Positions 17,471 through 27,734 are shown, counted from the stretch's first letter. The stretch is 64,000 nt of DNA from Cupriavidus sp. 2SB (GCF_005503625.1 NZ_SCMX01000034.1:1-64000), one strand, 5' to 3'. The notes: generated from the sequence alone by a model not told the origin. Numbers and translations: made by a program.

Positions 17471-17722
17471 CGCGCTTGCTTGGGCGATCCCGGGCATGCG
17501 TTCTCCACCTCCGGACGCCAAGCGCGCAGCACTTGACCCTTCATGACGCGGATTATGGCGCTTCAGCGCCCGCCATGAAAGCTCCAGCAAGGCTTGCCCC
17601 CGATTTTTTGCCAGATCCAGGACATTTCGTAGCCCGCTGCTGGCGCGTCATATGTGCCTCTTGCATATCTTCGACACATTGTTTCGGACGTTTCTTAAGC
17701 AGGGCGGCCCCGCCCGACATGG

Positions 17723-17739
17723 CTGGCATGGCAGTTGCA
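17723..17739 (+). promoter_or_regulatory. Sigma-54 promoter of the porin-glnK-amtB operon
   Basis: CTGGCATGGCAGTTGCA matches the RpoN consensus YTGGCAYGRNNNTTGCW at all fixed positions. It lies 94 bases before the porin start. glnK-amtB operons are typically RpoN/NtrC-dependent under nitrogen limitation. Confidence 0.85.
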
Positions 17740-17832
17740 GTAATGGTGGTCAGGAGCGTCACCCTAAAAGCAATAAAGCAGCAGATCCCTCAAAACGAGC
17801 CCGCTAAGACTTTAGGAAATGGAGGAAACCCG

Positions 17833-18633
17833 ATGAAGACGTCGAGCCTTGCAGCCAGCGCCGCTGCGGTACTGTTCAGCCTGGCCGCTCCGGTCGCGTT
17901 CGCGCAGACCGCCCCGGACGCCGCTACGCCCGCCGCACCCGCCGCCGAGCCGGCATCGCCCCACACGTTCACGGCCAACGTGTCGCTGGTGTCCGACTAC
18001 CGCTATCGCGGTATCAGCCAGACCAACCTGCGTCCGGCCATCCAGGGCGGGTTCGACTACGCGCACGAAAGTGGCTTCTACCTCGGCAACTGGAACTCGA
18101 GCATCAGCTGGCTCGAGGATTCGGACGGTTCGGTGTCCGCACCGGTCGAGATGGACTTCTACGGCGGTTTCAAGAACACGTTCAAGGTCTCCGAACTCGA
18201 GTTCAACTACGACCTGGGCGTGCTCCAGTACTTCTACCCGGGCGGCTACACGACCACCCGTCCGTACACGACCGAACTCTACGCCGGCATTGGCTATGGC
18301 CCCGTGTTCCTGAAGTACTCGCACTCGGTCACGAACCTCTTCGGCATTCCGGACAGCAAGAACAGCTACTACGTGGACCTGACCGCCAACGTGCCGCTGA
18401 ACTTCTGGGACCTGACCTTCAATGCCCACGTGGGCTACCAGCGTGTGGACGGCAACAGCGATGCCTCGTACACGGACTGGAAGGTGGGCCTGACCAAGGA
18501 TCTGGGCAAGGGTTTCTCGCTGGCCGTGGCCTATGTGGATACCAACGCCCGCGAGTCGTTCTACACGAGCGCCAACCGTGGCCGCTATCTCGGCAAGGCC
18601 GCCGCCTGGGCATCGATCACCAAGACTTTCTAA
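17833..18633 (+). CDS. TorF-family putative outer-membrane porin
   Basis: A 266-residue protein with a signal peptide (cleaved near PVAFA-Q, about 24) and an Ala/Pro-rich linker. The mature part is a beta-rich barrel with alternating aromatic strands, beginning VSLVSDYRYRGISQT, the signature of the TorF putative porin family (TIGR02001 type), and ending in a C-terminal phenylalanine. SD GGAGGAAA precedes the ATG. As first gene of a sigma-54 operon with glnK and amtB it probably admits ammonium or small nitrogen compounds across the outer membrane. That role is inferred from context. Confidence 0.85.
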   Translation: MKTSSLAASAAAVLFSLAAPVAFAQTAPDAATPAAPAAEPASPHTFTANVSLVSDYRYRGISQTNLRPAIQGGFDYAHESGFYLGNWNSSISWLEDSDGSVSAPVEMDFYGGFKNTFKVSELEFNYDLGVLQYFYPGGYTTTRPYTTELYAGIGYGPVFLKYSHSVTNLFGIPDSKNSYYVDLTANVPLNFWDLTFNAHVGYQRVDGNSDASYTDWKVGLTKDLGKGFSLAVAYVDTNARESFYTSANRGRYLGKAAAWASITKTF

Positions 18634-19029
<396 letters not shown>

Positions 19030-19061
19030 CACCAGAGAGACAAGAGACAGAGGCAACGGAA

Positions 19062-20621
19062 ATGAAAACCTGGATCAAGCGATTCCTGACGGCCGGCGCG
19101 GTGACGCTGGCACTCGGCACAGCCGGCCTTGGCCTGTCCACCCACGCGGTGGCACAGGACAAGCCCGCCGCCGAAGCCTCGGCACCTGCAGCGGCAGCCG
19201 CCGCTCCGGCCGCTGCCGCTGCCGCTGCAGCCCCTGCCGCGCCCGCCGCGCCCGCCGCAGCGCCGGCAGCGCCGGCAGCCGAAGCCGCACCGGCCGCTGC
19301 CCCCGCACCGGTTCCCAACAAGGGTGACACCGCCTGGCTGCTGGTGGCCACGGCCTTCGTGATCCTGATGACGCTGCCGGGCCTGGCGCTGTTCTACGGC
19401 GGCCTGGTCCGCTCGAAGAACATGCTGTCGGTGCTGATGCAGTGCCTGGTGATCTTCTCGGTCGTGGCGCTGCTGTGGGCCATCTACGGCTACAGCTTCG
19501 CGTTCACCGAGGGCAACGCATTCTTCGGCGGCGTGGATCGGCTGTTCATGAAGGGCCTGACGCCCGATGCGGTGACGGCCACGTTCAGCAAGGGCGTGGT
19601 GATTCCGGAACTGGGCTTCTTCGCCTTCCAGTGCGCCTTTGCCTGCATCACCTGCGGCCTGATCATCGGCGCCTTCGCCGAGCGCGCCAAGTTCTCGGCC
19701 GTGCTGGTCTTCGTGGTGCTGTGGTTCACGTTCGCCTACATCCCCATGGCCCACATGGTCTGGTTCTGGCCGGGTCCGGATGCGTACACCGACGCCGCTG
19801 CCGCTACGGCTGCCACGGCCAAGTCCGGCTGGCTGTTCCAGAAGGGCGCGCTCGACTACGCAGGCGGCACCGTGGTGCACATCAACGCCGCTGTGGCGGG
19901 TCTGGTCGGTGCGTTCATGATGGGCAAGCGTATCGGCTTCGGCCGCGAAGCGATCCGTCCGCACAGCCTGACCTTCACGATGGTGGGTGCGTCGCTGCTG
20001 TGGTTCGGCTGGTTTGGCTTTAACGCCGGTTCGGGCCTGGAAGCCAACGGCGGCGCTGCACTGGCCTTCGTCAACACGCTGCTGGCAACTTGCGCAGCAG
20101 TGCTGTCGTGGACGTTCGGTGAGTGGATCGGCAAGGGCAAGCCGTCGATGCTGGGCGGTGCCTCGGGTGCGGTGGCTGGCCTGGTGGCCATCACCCCGGC
20201 AGCCGGTTTCGTCGGTCCGATGGGTTCGATCGTGATGGGCCTGGTGGCCGGCCTGGTGTGCCTGTGGGGCGTGAGTGGCCTGAAGCGCATGCTGGGTGTG
20301 GACGATTCGCTGGACGTGTTCGGCGTGCACGGCGTGGGCGGTATCGTCGGCGCGTTGCTGACCGGCGTGTTCGCAGCCCCGAGCCTGGGCGGCGTGGGCA
20401 TCTACGACTATGTGGCGAACAAGGTTGCCGACGACTACTCGATCGCCGGTCAACTGTGGATCCAGTTCGAAGGCGTACTGACCACGATCGTGTGGTCCGG
20501 CGTGGTGGCCCTGGTGGCCTTCAAGCTGGTGGACATGCTGATTGGCCTGCGCGTGCCGGAAGAGGAAGAGCGCGAAGGCCTGGACATCACCTCGCACGGC
20601 GAGACCGCCTACGAAGGCTGA
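19062..20621 (+). CDS. amtB: Ammonium channel AmtB with long Ala/Pro N-terminal linker
   Basis: A 519-residue Amt/Rh channel. After a signal peptide (1-31) comes an Ala/Pro low-complexity segment (about 32-86). Then follow eleven transmembrane helices, including the twin-histidine regions GGTVVHINAAVAG and VFGVHGVGGIVG, and the GlnK-binding C-terminal tail. The ATG at 19062 yields the signal peptide; a GTG at 19026 that overlaps the glnK stop is an alternative. The extra-long linker is unusual compared with the roughly 430-residue E. coli protein. Confidence 0.92.
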   Translation: MKTWIKRFLTAGAVTLALGTAGLGLSTHAVAQDKPAAEASAPAAAAAAPAAAAAAAAPAAPAAPAAAPAAPAAEAAPAAAPAPVPNKGDTAWLLVATAFVILMTLPGLALFYGGLVRSKNMLSVLMQCLVIFSVVALLWAIYGYSFAFTEGNAFFGGVDRLFMKGLTPDAVTATFSKGVVIPELGFFAFQCAFACITCGLIIGAFAERAKFSAVLVFVVLWFTFAYIPMAHMVWFWPGPDAYTDAAAATAATAKSGWLFQKGALDYAGGTVVHINAAVAGLVGAFMMGKRIGFGREAIRPHSLTFTMVGASLLWFGWFGFNAGSGLEANGGAALAFVNTLLATCAAVLSWTFGEWIGKGKPSMLGGASGAVAGLVAITPAAGFVGPMGSIVMGLVAGLVCLWGVSGLKRMLGVDDSLDVFGVHGVGGIVGALLTGVFAAPSLGGVGIYDYVANKVADDYSIAGQLWIQFEGVLTTIVWSGVVALVAFKLVDMLIGLRVPEEEEREGLDITSHGETAYEG

Positions 20622-20679
20622 TGCCCGACAACAGAGTTGTGCTGGAGAGCTGATTGGGAATCTTCTCTCAGGAGTTTGA

Positions 20680-20705
20680 CCCCGGCCTTGCGCCGGGGTT
20701 TTTTT
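20680..20705 (+). terminator. Intrinsic terminator after amtB
   Basis: CCCCGGC (20680-20686) pairs with GCCGGGG (20692-20698) and is followed by seven T. It ends the porin-glnK-amtB operon. The following 365 bases up to 21070 hold no gene I can support and no clear promoter. Confidence 0.85.
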
Positions 20706-21070
20706 ATGCCCATTTTTCCCGAAGCGTCACGAGGCCGAGTGCATTGCCACGTTACTGGAACGATCCCCTGTCGTTGGCATGGGAGTCGTTCCCGCCTTTG
20801 ATTTCGGGCAGCGCGATGGCAGTTGCCGGTCTTTACTATCGCCGGATTGGTTTTGACGCTGACGCAGCCACGGATGCGTCGGGGCAGAGAGGGGTTTGAT
20901 GCCTGGCGGACTCAGAATTTGCAAACGCGATGCGCGCCACCGTTTCGCCATTTCTGAACTAGATTTCCTAAGGCGTCCCAATCGGGACACCAGGCCGTCC
21001 CGCCCAGTATCCGGCGCGATAACAACGTCTTTTCCGGATCGACAAATTCTGATGTGAAAGGAGTGCTATC

Positions 21071-22699
21071 GTGAGCCAGACTTCTTCGGAAGCGCAGTCG
21101 TCGCCGTCTACCGAGATGCATCCGCGATTGTGGGTGGCAGGGGACCTCAACGCCTTTTTCGGCCTGTTCACAAACGTGCTGCTGAACGTGCTGGTGTTGT
21201 CGAGCCTCGCGTTGTACGTGGTGCAGATGCCGAACGATACGGTCTATGGACGCATCCTTCCGGCGCTCGGCATCGCGTTGCCGCTCGGCAACCTGTTCTA
21301 TGCCTACCTGGCGTGGCAACTCGCAAAGAAGGAAGGGCGCAACAACGTCACCGCCATGCCTTATGGGCCCAGCGTGCCGCACATGTTCATCGTGGTGTTC
21401 GTGGTCATGCTCCCGACGTATCTCGCAACGAAGGATCCGATCCTGGCCTGGAAGCTCGGCCTCGTGTGGGCACTGATCGTCGGCATCATCGTGCTGCTCG
21501 GCGCCTTCGTGGGCCCCACCATCCGCAAGTACACGCCGCGCGCCGCCATGCTCGGCACACTGGCCGGTATCTCGATCGCGTTCATCTCGATGCGCCCGGC
21601 GTACCAGATGTTCGACGGTGCGTGGATCGGGCTGGTCTGCTTCATGATCATCCTGCTCGCATGGATCGGCAACGTCCGGCTGCCATTCAACATACCGGGT
21701 GGGCTGGCTGTCGTGGTGGTGGGCTCGGCGATGGCGTGGATTGCCACGGCACTGGGCTGGAGCGACATGATGCAGCCCACAGCCGTCGGCGAGGCCATGC
21801 AGCACTTCTCTCTGTATCTGCCGGTGGTCAGCGGCGATGTCCTGTCGATACCGCTCAAGCAGATTTGGCCGTTGCTGGTCACGGCGATTCCGCTCGGCAT
21901 CTACAACTTCACAGAAGGCATCAACAACGTCGAATCGGCCAGCGTCGGTGGTGACAACTACAACCTGCGCGCCATCCTGACGGCCGATGGCCTGGGCGCC
22001 ATCGTGGGCGCCTTCCTCGGCTCCCCCTTCCCTCCAGCGGTCTATATCGGGCATCCGGGCTGGAAAGCGATGGGCGGCCGCATCGGCTACTCGTTGGCCA
22101 CCGGCATCGGTGTCGGGCTGCTCTGTTTCCTCGGGTTGACCGCATTGCTGCTGTCTGTGATTCCGCTGGTGTCGATCGTGCCCATCCTGCTGTTCATCGG
22201 ACTCGTGATCGGCGCGCAGGCATTCCAGGCATCGCCCAAGCGCCATGCCCCGGCCATCGTGCTGGCGCTCGTGCCGAACATTGCCGAATGGGCGAAGACG
22301 CAGGTCGATGGTGCGCTCGGAGCGAACGGCGTCAACATCGCGGCCATTCCCGAAGCCATCCACAACAACATGGCGAATGCCGGCGTGCTCTACCACGGCA
22401 TGGAACTGACCGGCGGCGGCGCCGTGCTGGCCGGGCTGATGATCGGCGCCATCGCGGTGTTCGTGATCGACAAGCGCTTCAACTGGGCGGCCGTCTATGC
22501 CAGCGCCGCCACCGTTCTCTCATTCTTCGGCTTCATCCACGGTTCGCAACTGGCGATCAACGCATCGCCCAGTGTGTCGTTCGGTTACGGCGTGGCAACG
22601 CTGATCTTCGTGGGGCTGGCCTGGCAGCAGCAGCGAAACGGCGAGCGCATCAGCTGGGCACCATCCAATGATGACGAGGAAGAACCCTCACACGTTTGA
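21071..22699 (+). CDS. NCS2-family (xanthine/uracil type) permease
   Basis: A 542-residue membrane protein with about 12-13 hydrophobic helices and a short charged N terminus. It resembles the AzgA/xanthine-uracil-vitamin C branch of the nucleobase transporters: YGPSVPHM near 100, the [22 protein letters not shown] region in the middle (the scaffold helix region preceding substrate-binding TM8-like Glu/Asn), and a helix-breaking [14 protein letters not shown] segment. It starts at a GTG with a strong SD (AAAGGAG at 21057-21063). It heads an operon of amide and carbamoyl enzymes, so its cargo is probably a purine breakdown product, ureide or related cyclic amide. Confidence 0.82.
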   Translation: MSQTSSEAQSSPSTEMHPRLWVAGDLNAFFGLFTNVLLNVLVLSSLALYVVQMPNDTVYGRILPALGIALPLGNLFYAYLAWQLAKKEGRNNVTAMPYGPSVPHMFIVVFVVMLPTYLATKDPILAWKLGLVWALIVGIIVLLGAFVGPTIRKYTPRAAMLGTLAGISIAFISMRPAYQMFDGAWIGLVCFMIILLAWIGNVRLPFNIPGGLAVVVVGSAMAWIATALGWSDMMQPTAVGEAMQHFSLYLPVVSGDVLSIPLKQIWPLLVTAIPLGIYNFTEGINNVESASVGGDNYNLRAILTADGLGAIVGAFLGSPFPPAVYIGHPGWKAMGGRIGYSLATGIGVGLLCFLGLTALLLSVIPLVSIVPILLFIGLVIGAQAFQASPKRHAPAIVLALVPNIAEWAKTQVDGALGANGVNIAAIPEAIHNNMANAGVLYHGMELTGGGAVLAGLMIGAIAVFVIDKRFNWAAVYASAATVLSFFGFIHGSQLAINASPSVSFGYGVATLIFVGLAWQQQRNGERISWAPSNDDEEEPSHV

Positions 22700-22716
22700 A
22701 CAGGAGCAGATCCATC

Positions 22717-23763
22717 ATGGCGAAAACGCTATTCGTGAACGGTACTCTCATGCGCGGCCTGGCGCTGCACGGCAACCTTGCCGGTGCCGAATTCCTGGGT
22801 GAGTTCCGCACCAAGCCGGTGTACCGCATTCACTCGATCCACGACATTCATCCTGGCATGTACCGGGTGGAGCAAGGCGGCGTGGCGGTGGCCGGCGAGA
22901 TGTATTGCATGAGCGATGAAACCTGGGCGCGTGTGGAGGCGGGAGAGCCGCCGCACTTGTATTGCGGCCCGGTGGAGCTTGAGGATGGCCGCGTGGTGGA
23001 CGGCATCCTCTATCCGCAGAAGGAAATCACGGCGGCGCACACCGATATCTCGGGCTTCGGCGACTGGCGCGCCTACATGGCATCGCGGACGAAGACGATC
23101 GAAGCGGAGCCGTACGCGTTGTCCTTCACGCCGGCGACGACCGCGCTGGTCATCATCGACATGCAGCGGGATTTCCTGGAACCCGGCGGATTCGGTGAGA
23201 TGCTTGGCAACGACGTGTCGCTGCTGCGTGGCGCGATTGCCCCGTGCAAGGCGTTGCTGGAAGCTGCCCGCGCGCGGGGAATGCTGGTGGTGCACACGCG
23301 GGAAGGCCACAGCCCTGACCTGGGCGACTGTCCGCCGACCAAGCTGGCGCGCGGACAATTGCAGACAGGCATCGGCGATGTCGGCCCGATGGGCCGTATC
23401 CTGGTCCGCGGGCAGGCTGGACACGACATCATTCCCGAGCTGTATCCCATCGCGGGCGAGCCGGTGATCGACAAGCCGGGCAAGGGCGCCTTCTACGCGA
23501 CCGATTTCGAAGCCCGGCTGCGCAATCGCGGCATCAAGACGCTGATCGTGTGCGGCGTGACCACCGAGGTGTGCGTCAACACGACGGTGCGCGAAGGGAA
23601 CGACCGGGGCTTCGAATGCCTCGTGGTGTCCGATGCCACCGGATCGTACTTTCCGGAGTTCCAGCGCGTGGGTCTCGAAATGATCAAGGCACAGGGCGGG
23701 ATCTTTGGCTGGGTGGCGTCATCCGCCGCCGTCGTGGCCGCGCTGGAGGGGAGGCCGGCATGA
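22717..23763 (+). CDS. Fusion: AtzF-C-like domain plus isochorismatase (biuret-hydrolase-like) amidohydrolase
   Basis: A 348-residue two-domain protein. Residues 1-120 resemble the C-terminal domain of allophanate hydrolase AtzF and gamma-glutamylcyclotransferase-like folds ([35 protein letters not shown]). Residues 138-345 are an isochorismatase-family cysteine hydrolase with D148 (IIDMQRDF), K253 (IDKPGKG) and nucleophile C286 (VTTEVCV). The D-K-C spacing matches the biuret hydrolase/N-carbamoylsarcosine amidase group. It should hydrolyse an amide or ureido bond releasing ammonia or carbamate. Its stop overlaps the next start as ATGA. SD AGGAG supports the ATG at 22717. Confidence 0.8.
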   Translation: MAKTLFVNGTLMRGLALHGNLAGAEFLGEFRTKPVYRIHSIHDIHPGMYRVEQGGVAVAGEMYCMSDETWARVEAGEPPHLYCGPVELEDGRVVDGILYPQKEITAAHTDISGFGDWRAYMASRTKTIEAEPYALSFTPATTALVIIDMQRDFLEPGGFGEMLGNDVSLLRGAIAPCKALLEAARARGMLVVHTREGHSPDLGDCPPTKLARGQLQTGIGDVGPMGRILVRGQAGHDIIPELYPIAGEPVIDKPGKGAFYATDFEARLRNRGIKTLIVCGVTTEVCVNTTVREGNDRGFECLVVSDATGSYFPEFQRVGLEMIKAQGGIFGWVASSAAVVAALEGRPA

Positions 23764-25349
23764 GCACCACGACCTGCCAGTATTTCCCGAATCTGTATCG
23801 CGATTCCGTGGCGTTGATGCAGTTGTCCGCGCGGCTCGGCAAGTTGCCGGGCGTGGCGACGGCATCGGCGCAAATGGCGACTCGCGCCAATCTCGAACAG
23901 ATGGCCGGCGCGGGCTTGCTCGATGCGGTGCCCGAGCCACGCCCGAACGACATCCTGCTCGTGCTGCGCGGCGATGCCGCTGCATTGGAAGGCGCGTTGG
24001 AACAGGCCGCCGCACTGCTCGACGAGAAAGCCGCATCTGGTTCGTCCGAGGACACGCAACGCGAGCCGCTGCGCAGCGTGCAGATGGCGCACGACGCCAG
24101 CGACGGACACGCGAATCTCGTGCTGATCTCTACGCCGGGCGACTACGCCGCTGCGGAAGCCATGAAGGCGCTGCGACTCGGCATGAATGTCATGCTGTTT
24201 TCGGACAACGTCAGCGTGGCGTCCGAGATCGCGCTGAAGCGCTACGCACAGTCCCGCAACTTGCTCGTCATGGGACCTGACTGTGGTACCGCCATCATCG
24301 ACGGCTTGCCGCTGGCCTTTGCCAACGTGGTGGCGCGGGGCGATATCGGCGTCATTGCCGCATCGGGCACGGGACTGCAACAGGTGACCTGCCTGATCGA
24401 TCAGTACGGTTGCGGTATCACGCATGCCATCGGCACGGGCGGACATGACCTGTCCGAAGCAGTGGGCGGCATCACCATGCTGACTGCGTTGCAGCAACTC
24501 GCGGAAGACCCTGCGACACGCGTCATCGTGCTGATTTCCAAACCGCCAGCCGCAACGGTGGCCGACAAGGTGCTGGCCGCCGCGCGCGAGACTGGCAAGC
24601 CGGTGGTGGTGTGCTTCCTCGGTGCCAATCCGGATACGCTGCGCGCGGCCGGCGTGGTGCCGGCCAGCACGCTGGAGGAAGCCGCGCAGCGAGCCACCGA
24701 GCTATCTACCGGGAAGCCATCGCGGCAGGATGATGGCGCCGAAGCATTGCAGGAACGCGCTGCCGCACTGGCCGCGCGGTTGAAGCCGGAGCAGACGATG
24801 CTGCGTGGCCTCTACTGCGGCGGTACGTTCTGCTATGAAGCGTTGCTGATGCTGCAGGACGTTCTGCCAGACCTTCGATCGAACACGCCTACCGGCAAGG
24901 TCGCGCGCGTCGAAGACCTGTGGAACAGCGTCGGCAACACGATTCTCGATCTTGGTGACGACGATTTCACGCGCGGTCGGCCACACCCGATGATCGATCC
25001 CGGATTGCGCAACGAACGGATCGTGACCGAGGCGGCGGTCCCCGGCATTGGCATCATCCTGCTCGATTTCGTGCTGGGTTATGGCGCGCATGAAGACCCG
25101 GCGGGAGACATCGTGCCGTCGATCCAGGCGGCGCGCGAAGCAGCCGCCGCCGCGGGCCATGAAGTGCTCTTCATCGGCCACGTCTGTGGCACGCGCAACG
25201 ATCCGCAACAACTGGACGCACAGCGCGCCACGCTGGTGGGCGCCGGTGTGGAATTGGCAGAGAGCAATGCGCAGGCGATCCGGCTGTGCCGCGCAGTACT
25301 GGAGGCTGGCAAGGCTTCCAAGGCAACGGACAAGGGAGCCCAGGCATGA
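23760..25349 (+). CDS. fdrA: FdrA-like protein (AllF-type oxamate carbamoyltransferase subunit)
   Basis: A 529-residue protein of the FdrA/acyl-CoA-synthetase-like family, with two CoA-ligase-type Rossmann domains. The signatures [32 protein letters not shown] and GIGHDLS-type [14 protein letters not shown] are those of FdrA. In E. coli FdrA (AllF) works with YlbE (AllG) and YlbF (AllH) as oxamate carbamoyltransferase, converting oxalurate plus phosphate to oxamate and carbamoyl phosphate. Here it is followed with an ATGA overlap by the YlbE-like gene and then carbamate kinase, which supports carbamoyl phosphate as product. The natural substrate is inference. Confidence 0.82.
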   Translation: MSTTTCQYFPNLYRDSVALMQLSARLGKLPGVATASAQMATRANLEQMAGAGLLDAVPEPRPNDILLVLRGDAAALEGALEQAAALLDEKAASGSSEDTQREPLRSVQMAHDASDGHANLVLISTPGDYAAAEAMKALRLGMNVMLFSDNVSVASEIALKRYAQSRNLLVMGPDCGTAIIDGLPLAFANVVARGDIGVIAASGTGLQQVTCLIDQYGCGITHAIGTGGHDLSEAVGGITMLTALQQLAEDPATRVIVLISKPPAATVADKVLAAARETGKPVVVCFLGANPDTLRAAGVVPASTLEEAAQRATELSTGKPSRQDDGAEALQERAAALAARLKPEQTMLRGLYCGGTFCYEALLMLQDVLPDLRSNTPTGKVARVEDLWNSVGNTILDLGDDDFTRGRPHPMIDPGLRNERIVTEAAVPGIGIILLDFVLGYGAHEDPAGDIVPSIQAAREAAAAAGHEVLFIGHVCGTRNDPQQLDAQRATLVGAGVELAESNAQAIRLCRAVLEAGKASKATDKGAQA

Positions 25350-26758
25350 CACCGTTGATCAAGCAGAAACCCGTGGTCATCAACGTCGGCCTGGCAGCCT
25401 TTGCCGACAACCTGCGCCAATGCGGCGGCGAAGTACAGACACTGCAATGGCAGCCGCCTGCCGAAGGCGATGTGACCGCTGGCTGGGCCCTGGCGCAACT
25501 GCTGGCCCATCCCCGCGTCGAGGAAGCCAACCGGATCGCCTATTCCCGCTACCTTGCCGCGCAGCCTGTGCTGAGCGGCGTGTCGACTGCCGCGCAGGTG
25601 CTCCCCGGCATGACGGAAAAGCGCATCCTGCATTCCGGCCCGCCGATCGAATGGGCGCGCATGTGCGGACCGCAGCAGGGCGCGGTGCTAGGCGCGATCC
25701 TGTTCGAAGGTTGGGCGCCGTCGCTGGAGGATGCGCGCAAGCTGGTGGAAGCGGGCGCGGTCGAGTTGTCGCCGTGCCATCACCATGGTGCGGTCGGGCC
25801 GATGGCCGGCATCATCAGCCCGTCGATGCCGGTCTGGATCGTGCGGAATGCGGCCGGGGAGAACGTGGCCTACTGCAACCTGAACGAGGGCCTGGGCAAG
25901 GTGCTGCGATTCGGCGCCAACAGCGAGGAAGTGGTCCAGCGGCTGCGCTGGATGGCGCAGACGCTGGGGCCGACACTCGCCACGCTGGTCGAGGAGATTG
26001 GCGGCATCGAACTGAAGCCGTTGATGGCGCAGGCGCTGCATATGGGCGATGAAGTCCACAACCGCAATGCGGCGGCCAGCGCGCTGCTGTTCCGCAAGCT
26101 GACCGTGGCGGCGCTCGCATCCACCCGGCTCGATGCGCGGGCGGTGTCCGAGTCACTGGCGTTCATCGCCAGCAACGACCATTTCTTCCTGAACCTGTCG
26201 ATGGCAGCCTGCAAGGTCATGCTCGACGCCGCGCACGGCGTACCGCATGCGTCGATGGTGACCGTCATGGCGCGCAATGGCGTCGACTTCGGTATCCGGC
26301 TGTCCGGACTTGATCAATGGTTCGTGGCACCTGCCGCGATCATCGACGGGTTGTTCTTTCCCGGCTTCGGCACGGAAGATGCCGCACGGGATCTGGGCGA
26401 CAGTGCCATCACGGAGACGGCTGGGGTAGGCGGCTTCGCCATGGCGGCGTCCCCGGCCATCGTGCAGTTCATTGGCGGCACGCCGCGCGATGCGGTGGCC
26501 AACACGCGCCGCATGCTCCATATCACGCTGGGACAGAACGGCGCGTTCACGCTGCCGGCGCTTGATTTCACCGGCACGCCGGCGGGCATCGATGCCCGGC
26601 GCGTGCTCGATACCGGCATCCAGCCCGTCATCAATACGGGTATCGCACACAAGGATGCAGGGGTCGGCCAGATCGGCGCGGGGATCACGCATGCGCCACT
26701 GGCGTGCTTCAGCCAGGCAATCGAGGCTCTGGCAGCCACGCTGCCGGCCCCCCAGTAA
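25346..26758 (+). CDS. DUF1116 protein (YlbE/AllG-like carbamoyltransferase subunit)
   Basis: A 470-residue DUF1116 protein, the partner of FdrA. Recognisable segments are GPPIEWARMCGPQQGA, ELSPCHHHGAVGPMAG, NLNEGLGKVLRFGAN and GDEVHNRNAAAS. The translation start (ATG 25346) overlaps the fdrA stop. An upstream in-frame start would add 20 residues inside fdrA. E. coli AllG is about 420 residues; this protein is longer. The third E. coli subunit, AllH (DUF2877), is not found in the window. Nine bases of gap then SD AAGGAG lead to carbamate kinase. Confidence 0.82.
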   Translation: MTPLIKQKPVVINVGLAAFADNLRQCGGEVQTLQWQPPAEGDVTAGWALAQLLAHPRVEEANRIAYSRYLAAQPVLSGVSTAAQVLPGMTEKRILHSGPPIEWARMCGPQQGAVLGAILFEGWAPSLEDARKLVEAGAVELSPCHHHGAVGPMAGIISPSMPVWIVRNAAGENVAYCNLNEGLGKVLRFGANSEEVVQRLRWMAQTLGPTLATLVEEIGGIELKPLMAQALHMGDEVHNRNAAASALLFRKLTVAALASTRLDARAVSESLAFIASNDHFFLNLSMAACKVMLDAAHGVPHASMVTVMARNGVDFGIRLSGLDQWFVAPAAIIDGLFFPGFGTEDAARDLGDSAITETAGVGGFAMAASPAIVQFIGGTPRDAVANTRRMLHITLGQNGAFTLPALDFTGTPAGIDARRVLDTGIQPVINTGIAHKDAGVGQIGAGITHAPLACFSQAIEALAATLPAPQ

Positions 26759-26768
26759 GGAGTCGAGC

Positions 26769-27734
26769 ATGCATAACGTTGCGGACAAGGACGCGCCCAT
26801 CGCGGTGATTGCGGTCGGCGGCAATGCACTGGCCCCCGAGGGCGGCGGCACGAGCCTGCACGACCAGGCGCGCGCGGCGGCCGACGCGGCCAGCCATATC
26901 GTCGATGTGGCGGAGCAGGGGTGGCGCATCGTGCTGACGCATGGCAACGGGCCGCAGGTGGGCTACATCCTGCGCCGGTCGGAACTGGCGATGGGGGAGG
27001 TGCCCCCGGTGCCGATGGACTATGCCACCGCCGATACGCAGGGCGCGATCGGCGACATGTTCCAGCGCAGCCTCTACAACACCTTGCACTGCCGGGGGGT
27101 TTCCACGCGCGTGGTGACGGTGGTGACCCAGGTGGTGGTCGATGAACATGACCCGGCCTTCCTGAACCCGACCAAGCCAATCGGATCGGTCATGGACGAG
27201 GCCACGGCGCGCCAGCGGGCACAGGCCAATGGCTGGAGCATCATGGAGGAAGCCGGTCGCGGCTGGCGCCGGTGCGTGGCGTCGCCACAGCCCAAAACCG
27301 TGGTGGAAACGGACACGATCCAGACGTTGCTGGCGCAGAACCACATCGTCATCGCCTGCGGCGGCGGCGGGATTCCGGTCACGATGGCCGAGGACGGCAC
27401 GCTATGCAATCGCGAGGCGGTGATCGACAAGGACCTGGCGTCCGCGCTGCTGGCACGCCAGTTGGGGGCGCAACGCCTGCTGATCGTCACGGCGGTGCCC
27501 AAGGTGGCGATCAATTTCGGCAAGCCCGAACAGCGCTGGCTGGATCATCTGACTGTGGCGGAGGCCGAGCGGTACATGCAGGAGGGGCATTTCGGCAAGG
27601 GATCGATGGGGCCGAAGATCGAGGCAGTGCTCGACTATGTGCGCGCCAACCCGCAGGGGGAGGGGATCGTGACCGACATTTCCAACATGGGCGCCGCACT
27701 GGCTGGCGCTGGCGGCACGCGAATCAGCGGCTGA
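26769..27734 (+). CDS. arcC: Carbamate kinase
   Basis: A 321-residue amino-acid-kinase-family enzyme that converts carbamoyl phosphate and ADP to ATP and carbamate. Motifs: IAVGGNAL (13-20), LTHGNGPQVGYI, GGGGIPV and VIDKDLASALLA. The last gene of the operon, with a good SD (AAGGAG). No arginine deiminase pathway genes are adjacent, so it most likely takes carbamoyl phosphate made by the FdrA/DUF1116 pair, as AllK does in E. coli allantoin fermentation. A terminator follows about 150 bases downstream. Confidence 0.9.
   Translation: MHNVADKDAPIAVIAVGGNALAPEGGGTSLHDQARAAADAASHIVDVAEQGWRIVLTHGNGPQVGYILRRSELAMGEVPPVPMDYATADTQGAIGDMFQRSLYNTLHCRGVSTRVVTVVTQVVVDEHDPAFLNPTKPIGSVMDEATARQRAQANGWSIMEEAGRGWRRCVASPQPKTVVETDTIQTLLAQNHIVIACGGGGIPVTMAEDGTLCNREAVIDKDLASALLARQLGAQRLLIVTAVPKVAINFGKPEQRWLDHLTVAEAERYMQEGHFGKGSMGPKIEAVLDYVRANPQGEGIVTDISNMGAALAGAGGTRISG

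Noticed and set aside
17640-17700. NtrC site close to the porin promoter
   Set aside because: TGTGCCTCTTGCATA only loosely resembles the consensus, and no paired half-site is present; the GCACC-N5-GGGG motifs further upstream are better candidates.
19185-19320. Ala/Pro stretch in amtB as a sequencing or assembly artefact
   Set aside because: The reading frame is kept throughout, codons vary (GCC, GCG, GCT, GCA), and the frame joins a proper signal peptide to the channel domain.
20774-20790. Possible sigma-54 promoter (TTGGCATGGGAGTCGTT) before the carbamoyl operon
   Set aside because: The -24 part fits, but the -12 GC element is replaced by GT, which is normally fatal to RpoN recognition, and it lies about 280 bases from the start.
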